A DNA stretch of 9,337 nucleotides from a bacterium (GTDB lineage: Bacteria; Hydrogenedentota; Hydrogenedentia; Hydrogenedentiales; SLHB01): positions 1 to 9,337 of the forward strand of contig JAAEQP010000652.1 of assembly GCA_024231375.1 (NCBI GenBank), read 5' to 3'. The position numbers were made by a program, and so were the translations under genes. Within the stretch, counting starts at the first letter, position 1, and each line of letters begins with the position of its first letter. The notes beneath the pieces were generated by a model. The model was given only the letters and a program-made list of their open reading frames with translations. It had not been told where the DNA came from and searched no databases. Below, piece after piece: positions 6,301 to 9,337 of this stretch.

Positions 6301-7038
6301 CTCTGTCGGCCCTCCGCGAACCGGCACCGCTGCGCCCAGCGCGAGCAACAGCACGCCCAGGAAGTACAGGGGGAGCCCCAGGCTACCGTAGGCCAACCGT
6401 TCCGGCATGAACATCGCGTAGGCGGTGAACACGTCGGAAACGTAGAAGAGCACGGCGCCAAGCGGGATGAGCCACGCGGCGGGACGATCCCACGTCCCGA
6501 AGGCAAGTGCGACCATGACTGAGATGATGGCGATATAGGCTGTCACGAGGATGCGCATCGCGCCGGAAACATGGGGCCAAAGCGCCATGAGTGCCCCAAC
6601 ACCGACCACTGCCGCAACCGCGCCCGTCGCCCAGCAGCGGTGCGGATCAAGCCCGCGAAGGGCGAAGGCCACCGTGAAGAGGATATGGGCGCTCAGAAAC
6701 GCCACGATGCCGAAGGCCTGCGGGTCGCCCAAGGGCCAACGGAACAGTAGATCGTCGCGCCAACTGAGCGTAAGATCGCCGACCCAGCAGAGAGCAAGCC
6801 CCGCCATCATCAACCACCCTACGCGGGTGCGGAAGTCGGCCGCGCCCAGCCCCGCGATCACGAACCCCGTCGCGCCGATCATCTTCCAGGCAAGCCAGGG
6901 AAGGTCTAATCGAAGATCGGCAAGGCCCGAGGCAATGCTGGACAGCGTAACGAGAATCCCGATGACGACAAGAGCGCCTCTCGCCTTGGGCCAGGCGGTC
7001 GCGTCCTGCACGTCGTGGGTGTGGTGAGTGGCAGACAC
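6289..7038 (-). CDS. YhhN/TMEM86-family membrane protein, lysoplasmalogenase-like (copy 1)
   Basis: Integral membrane protein of 249 residues with about eight hydrophobic segments, recognised as the YhhN/TMEM86 family. Characterised members (TMEM86B and relatives) hydrolyse the vinyl-ether bond of lysoplasmalogens. Family hallmarks are present: WKMIGATGFVI (51-61), CWVGDLTL with Asp88, SAHILFTVAF with His118, MRILVTAYIAIISVMVALAF (161-180), GAVLFYVSDVFTA with Asp202, and GLPLYFLGVLLL (221-232). Asp88 and Asp202 lie in the two conserved acidic motifs thought to form the active site. The N-terminal 20 residues (His- and Asp-rich) precede the first helix and look non-conserved. The start is GTG at 7038, preceded at 6 nt by a strong CGGAGGA. 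It lies 32 nt after the stop of a second family member, so the two are almost certainly co-transcribed. Enzyme activity in bacteria of this type is inferred only. Confidence 0.87.
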   Translation of the reverse strand: MSATHHTHDVQDATAWPKARGALVVIGILVTLSSIASGLADLRLDLPWLAWKMIGATGFVIAGLGAADFRTRVGWLMMAGLALCWVGDLTLSWRDDLLFRWPLGDPQAFGIVAFLSAHILFTVAFALRGLDPHRCWATGAVAAVVGVGALMALWPHVSGAMRILVTAYIAIISVMVALAFGTWDRPAAWLIPLGAVLFYVSDVFTAYAMFMPERLAYGSLGLPLYFLGVLLLALGAAVPVRGGPTEPRS

Positions 7039-7044
7039 GGGATA

Positions 7045-7051
7045 TCCTCCG
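7045..7051 (-). promoter_or_regulatory. Strong ribosome binding site for YhhN-like copy 1
   Basis: On the minus strand CGGAGGA is followed by 6 nt and then GTG at 7038. It supports the non-ATG start and independent, efficient initiation on the shared transcript. Confidence 0.75.
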
Positions 7052-7070
7052 AGAAACTGAATCGTCTCGT

Positions 7071-7715
7071 CTAGTTCAGGCCGATGCTGAACGCGAAGAG
7101 GCAGACGGCGCTATAGTACAAGGGCAATCCAAGGATGGTGTTGGGGAATCCCGGTGCGACGAAGTGGTCGCGCGCGACGAACAGGTCGGAGATGTAGAAC
7201 AGGATCGCCGCCACAACTACCACCGCGCTGCCGCCGTTTCCGATGACGCCTATCGACGCCGCGGCCATGGCGCTGATGATGAGCATATAGGCAATCACCG
7301 GAATGCGCATCTCCGGCGGAAGCGAAGGATGCAGCCAACGCCACACCACGAGCCCGAACGGGATTAGCACGACGAAGCTTGCCAGGCACCACGGCACCGC
7401 GACGCCTTGAAGCCAGAAAGCGTATACGAACAGCGCGTGGGCCAGCAGAAAGGAAACCAGCCCAGCCAAAAACGCGATCTTACCCTTGTACACCAAGAGC
7501 ACGTCACCCACGAAGCATAGCAACAGCCCCGCCAGCACGGCCGCGTCGTATCCGTGATCGAACACCCCGGCCGAGAAGGCAATCACCATGAAGCCCGTGG
7601 AAGTCAGGGTTTTCCATGCGACGCGCGACCAATGAAGTTTGTATGTGGTGGCGATGGTCACGACAAGACCGACGACCGACACGACGACGCCGACGGCCAA
7701 CCAATTGAACGGCAT
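7071..7715 (-). CDS. YhhN/TMEM86-family membrane protein, lysoplasmalogenase-like (copy 2)
   Basis: Second YhhN/TMEM86 family protein, 214 residues from the chosen start and almost entirely hydrophobic helices. It aligns by eye with its neighbour throughout: WKTLTSTGFMVIAF (34-47), CFVGDVLLVYKGK with Asp71, LLAHALFVYAFW with His93, MRIPVIAYMLIISAMAAASI (136-155), AAILFYISDLFVARDHFV with Asp177, and GLPLYYSAVCLFAFSIGLN (196-214). Both family Asp motifs are intact, so it should be active if the neighbour is. The open frame extends upstream to an ATG at 7808, but that extension (31 residues) is non-hydrophobic and overlaps the likely promoter. The ATG at 7715 has GGAG 8 nt upstream and starts right at the first helix. 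It is the first gene of the two-gene operon. The sequences have diverged a lot, so this is an old duplication or separate acquisition, not a recent tandem copy. Confidence 0.87.
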   Translation of the reverse strand: MPFNWLAVGVVVSVVGLVVTIATTYKLHWSRVAWKTLTSTGFMVIAFSAGVFDHGYDAAVLAGLLLCFVGDVLLVYKGKIAFLAGLVSFLLAHALFVYAFWLQGVAVPWCLASFVVLIPFGLVVWRWLHPSLPPEMRIPVIAYMLIISAMAAASIGVIGNGGSAVVVVAAILFYISDLFVARDHFVAPGFPNTILGLPLYYSAVCLFAFSIGLN

Positions 7716-7723
7716 TCTGCTCA

Positions 7724-7727
7724 CTCC
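7724..7727 (-). promoter_or_regulatory. Ribosome binding site deciding the start of YhhN-like copy 2
   Basis: GGAG (minus strand) stands 8 nt before the ATG at 7715. The upstream ATG at 7808 overlaps the best -35 candidate, so the internal start is preferred. Confidence 0.6.
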
Positions 7728-7778
7728 GTGGGATTTTTCGGACAATGCGGCCCAGCCGGGCTGGCTGAGACCGGGGGA

Positions 7779-7808
7779 AGCATAGCCGAAAATGGCCACA
7801 TGACGCAA
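7779..7808 (-). promoter_or_regulatory. Possible promoter of the YhhN-like gene pair
   Basis: On the minus strand TTGCGT (7808-7803), an 18-bp spacer and TATGCT (7784-7779) form a moderate sigma70-like match (3/6 and 4/6). The leader would be about 55-60 nt long and would carry a small CCAGC/GCTGG hairpin (7752-7764). Weak evidence. Confidence 0.35.
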
Positions 7809-7957
7809 TCACGGTATGCCAGCGCCCTGGCGCCACCTTTCCCCAGTCACCCCACAAAACTCAACTCGATCCGCGCCGGGAAACAGGCTATTCTAAACGT
7901 CATCAACGACGTGTGCCCAATGTGTGTGCCGACGGCCGGGGGGGACAAACAAACCAG

Positions 7958-8734
7958 ATGGAAACCATACGCAGATTCGTCGTCATCATCAACGGGAAAG
8001 CTCTCTTGGTGACAATCGCTGCCGTGCTGTCCACAGCGCTCTGTGAGCGCTTTGGCCTCATCGCCGACCTGCCACTCACCCTCATCGCCACAGCCGTGGT
8101 ATTCCCGCTGGTCTTCTCTATCAGTGGGGCGTACAAGCGCCGCGAGAACGCGTTGACGTACTACAGTTCGATCAAAGCCCACGGCAAGGCGATCTTCTTC
8201 GCAACGCGCGATTGGCTGGAAGACCCAGACGAAGAAACACTGAGGAAGGCCCGGGAACTGTTAGGAGACGTGGTTCGTGCCTGCCGGACTCTGTTCGTCG
8301 AGCCTATCGAGTCCATGCCAAAGAACGAAGCGCGCGTGTACACCGAGTTTGCGAGAGTGTCGCGCTTCATTCGCGACGATCTTCGGAAGCGAGGCTTGTC
8401 GACGGGCGAGGTGTCGCGGTGCAACCAGTTCCTGAGCAAGATGATGATCGCCTTCGAAAGCACCAAGCACATCTATCAGTACCGCACGCCCCGAACGCTT
8501 CACGCCTTCAGCAACCTGTTTATCGTCGTGTTGCCGATCGCCTATGGACCCTATTTCGCCCATTTGGCGCAGGACGCATCGCACGGGCTCCATTACATCG
8601 TCCCTGTGCTTCTGAGCCTGATTCTGGTGAGCCTTGACAACATCCAGGACCACCTCGAGAACCCGTTCGACCAAGTGGGCGAGGACGACGTGACCATCAA
8701 CGCAGAGAAATTCGTGGAGAGTCTCGACCTGTAG
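7958..8734 (+). CDS. Bestrophin-like membrane protein (putative anion channel)
   Basis: Membrane protein of 258 residues that resembles bacterial bestrophins (UPF0187), which form pentameric anion or cation channels. The N-terminal pattern fits: RRFVVIINGKALLVTIAAVL (5-24) then LCERFGLIADLPLTLIATAV (28-47) and FPLVFSISGAYKRRENALTY (49-68), where the family has its first two helices and pore neck. A long soluble helical part follows (about 70-180). Two more hydrophobic segments lie at 185-200 and 213-227. The end, SLDNIQDHLENPFDQVGEDD (225-244), recalls the conserved IENPFG-acidic cluster of bestrophins. I chose ATG 7958 because it starts at the conserved N-terminus and has a G-rich ribosome binding site 12 nt upstream; a GTG at 7913 would add 15 unlike residues. 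A sulfatase gene begins 24 nt after the stop, so the two are probably co-transcribed. The pore residues cannot be judged by eye, so ion choice is unknown. Confidence 0.7.
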   Translation: METIRRFVVIINGKALLVTIAAVLSTALCERFGLIADLPLTLIATAVVFPLVFSISGAYKRRENALTYYSSIKAHGKAIFFATRDWLEDPDEETLRKARELLGDVVRACRTLFVEPIESMPKNEARVYTEFARVSRFIRDDLRKRGLSTGEVSRCNQFLSKMMIAFESTKHIYQYRTPRTLHAFSNLFIVVLPIAYGPYFAHLAQDASHGLHYIVPVLLSLILVSLDNIQDHLENPFDQVGEDDVTINAEKFVESLDL

Positions 8735-8748
8735 ATAGGACGAGGGAT

Positions 8749-8753
8749 AGGAG
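8749..8753 (+). promoter_or_regulatory. Ribosome binding site of the sulfatase gene
   Basis: AGGAG is followed by 5 nt and the ATG at 8759. It fixes the start of this edge-truncated gene and lies only 14 nt after the preceding stop codon. Confidence 0.7.
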
Positions 8754-8758
8754 AACCC

Positions 8759-9337
8759 ATGAAACCACAGCACTTGTCTCGACGCCGATTCCTGCAGTAC
8801 GTGAGCGCCGGGGCCGTAGCGACGGCCTTGGGATCGGCCCAGGGTCAGACCGCCGCACGCCCGAACGTGCTGCTCATCCTCTCTGACGATCAGGGCAGCA
8901 TTGATCTGAATTGCTACGGGGCAACGGATCTCATCACCCCGAACCTGGACCGGCTGGCGTCACGTGGTGTGCGGTTCACCCAGTTCTACGCGGGCGCTCC
9001 CGTCTGTTCGCCGTCGCGCGCTTGCCTGTTGACGGGGCGCTATCCGCAGCGCGCTCAGCTCGCCACGAACGCGTGGGGAGATCGCGGTATGCCCGCGGCC
9101 CAGGTGACCATCGCTGAGATGGTGAGGGGCGCGGGATACCGCACCGGGATCTTCGGGAAGTGGCACTTGGGCGACGTGCTGCCGCTGAGTCCGAACGAAC
9201 AGGGATTCGACGAGTTCCTCGGGCACAAGGTGGGGTGTATCGACAATTACTCCCATTTCTTCTACTGGTCTGGTCCTAACCGCCACGATCTTTGGCGAAA
9301 CGACGAAATCCATTGGGAAGACGGCAACTATTTCCCG
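8759..9337 (+). CDS. Tat-exported formylglycine-dependent sulfatase, N-terminal part (cut by window end)
   Basis: The first 193 residues of an arylsulfatase-type enzyme, which removes sulfate esters from sulfated sugars or related compounds; the frame is open to the window edge. Family members are usually about 450-550 residues, so over half is missing. The N-terminus carries a twin-arginine signal (SRRRFLQYVSAGAVA, 7-21), implying folded export to the periplasm. The catalytic start RPNVLLILSDDQG (34-46) supplies metal-binding Asp43 and Asp44. The sulfatase signature CSPSRACLLTGRYP begins at Cys83 (codon 9005-9007) and fits C-x-P-S-R, in which the Cys is converted to formylglycine. Lys134 and His136 in FGKWHLG are further active-site residues. 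Maturation needs a formylglycine-generating or anaerobic sulfatase-maturating enzyme, not seen here. Cys in place of Ser allows the FGE type. The gene follows a bestrophin-like gene by 24 nt. The substrate is unknown; the context with a sugar importer favours a sulfated glycan. Confidence 0.95.
   Translation, partial: MKPQHLSRRRFLQYVSAGAVATALGSAQGQTAARPNVLLILSDDQGSIDLNCYGATDLITPNLDRLASRGVRFTQFYAGAPVCSPSRACLLTGRYPQRAQLATNAWGDRGMPAAQVTIAEMVRGAGYRTGIFGKWHLGDVLPLSPNEQGFDEFLGHKVGCIDNYSHFFYWSGPNRHDLWRNDEIHWEDGNYFP

Larger units (their letters stand above)
7716..7957. other. Divergent intergenic region between YhhN pair and bestrophin-like gene
   Basis: This 242-bp stretch has no convincing gene. 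It holds the possible minus-strand promoter (7779-7808), a plus-strand TATTCT (7889-7894) that could be a weak -10 for the bestrophin-like gene, an ACGTC/GACGT inverted repeat (7897-7901 with 7908-7912), and a G-rich run (7938-7945) that probably serves as ribosome binding site for the ATG at 7958. Confidence 0.5.

Noticed and set aside
7716..7808. N-terminal extension of the second YhhN-like protein from the ATG at 7808
   Set aside because: The extension is polar and unlike the family, and the internal ATG has a well-spaced GGAG.
8261..8773. Minus-strand open frame (170 codons) opposite the bestrophin-like gene
   Set aside because: Antisense shadow; its start lies inside the sulfatase gene start and no family features are visible.

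Overview
The window reads as ordinary chromosomal DNA of a GC-rich (roughly 60 % by eye) Gram-negative-type bacterium. It holds eight protein-coding genes, one of them cut by the right edge, and no RNA genes, CRISPR array, insertion sequence or phage gene that I can see. Three features suggest a saccharolytic member of the PVC/Hydrogenedentota/Planctomycetota-like bacteria: a Tat-exported formylglycine sulfatase, a sugar-type ABC importer whose binding protein has a membrane anchor instead of a lipobox, and a large multi-domain hybrid kinase. That placement is inference from gene style, not from a marker gene.

Layout. (1) Positions 110-3192, minus strand: a tightly packed CUT1-type ABC importer operon, transcribed as MalF-like permease, then binding protein, then MalG-like permease. 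Each junction overlaps by exactly 11 nt. No ATPase gene is in the window. A good sigma70-like promoter lies at 3245-3273. (2) Positions 3193-3473: a 281-bp divergent intergenic region with an AT-rich core. (3) Positions 3474-6266, plus strand: a 930-residue membrane-bound hybrid histidine kinase with two Cache-like sensor repeats, a Cys-rich PAS domain, HisKA, HATPase and a C-terminal receiver. (4) Positions 6289-7715, minus strand: two tandem paralogues of the YhhN/TMEM86 (lysoplasmalogenase-like) membrane family, convergent with the kinase. (5) Positions 7716-7957: a second divergent intergenic region. (6) Positions 7958-9337, plus strand: a bestrophin-like membrane protein gene and, 24 nt later, the first 193 codons of a sulfatase.

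How they may work together. The importer and the kinase diverge from a shared control region, so the kinase may sense a small carbon ligand related to the transported sugar. This is a hypothesis: the kinase has no DNA-binding output domain and no partner regulator is visible. The sulfatase at the right edge fits use of sulfated glycans. The bestrophin-like gene just before it could provide an anion pathway, but that link rests only on adjacency. The YhhN pair points to ether-lipid (plasmalogen) metabolism or another membrane role.

I did not find an obviously new defence, mobile or RNA-based system. The most unusual points are the permease-binding protein-permease order with matched 11-nt overlaps, the lipobox-less binding protein with a poly-valine anchor, the duplicated sensor and Cys-rich PAS of the kinase, the YhhN tandem, and the bestrophin-like/sulfatase pair.
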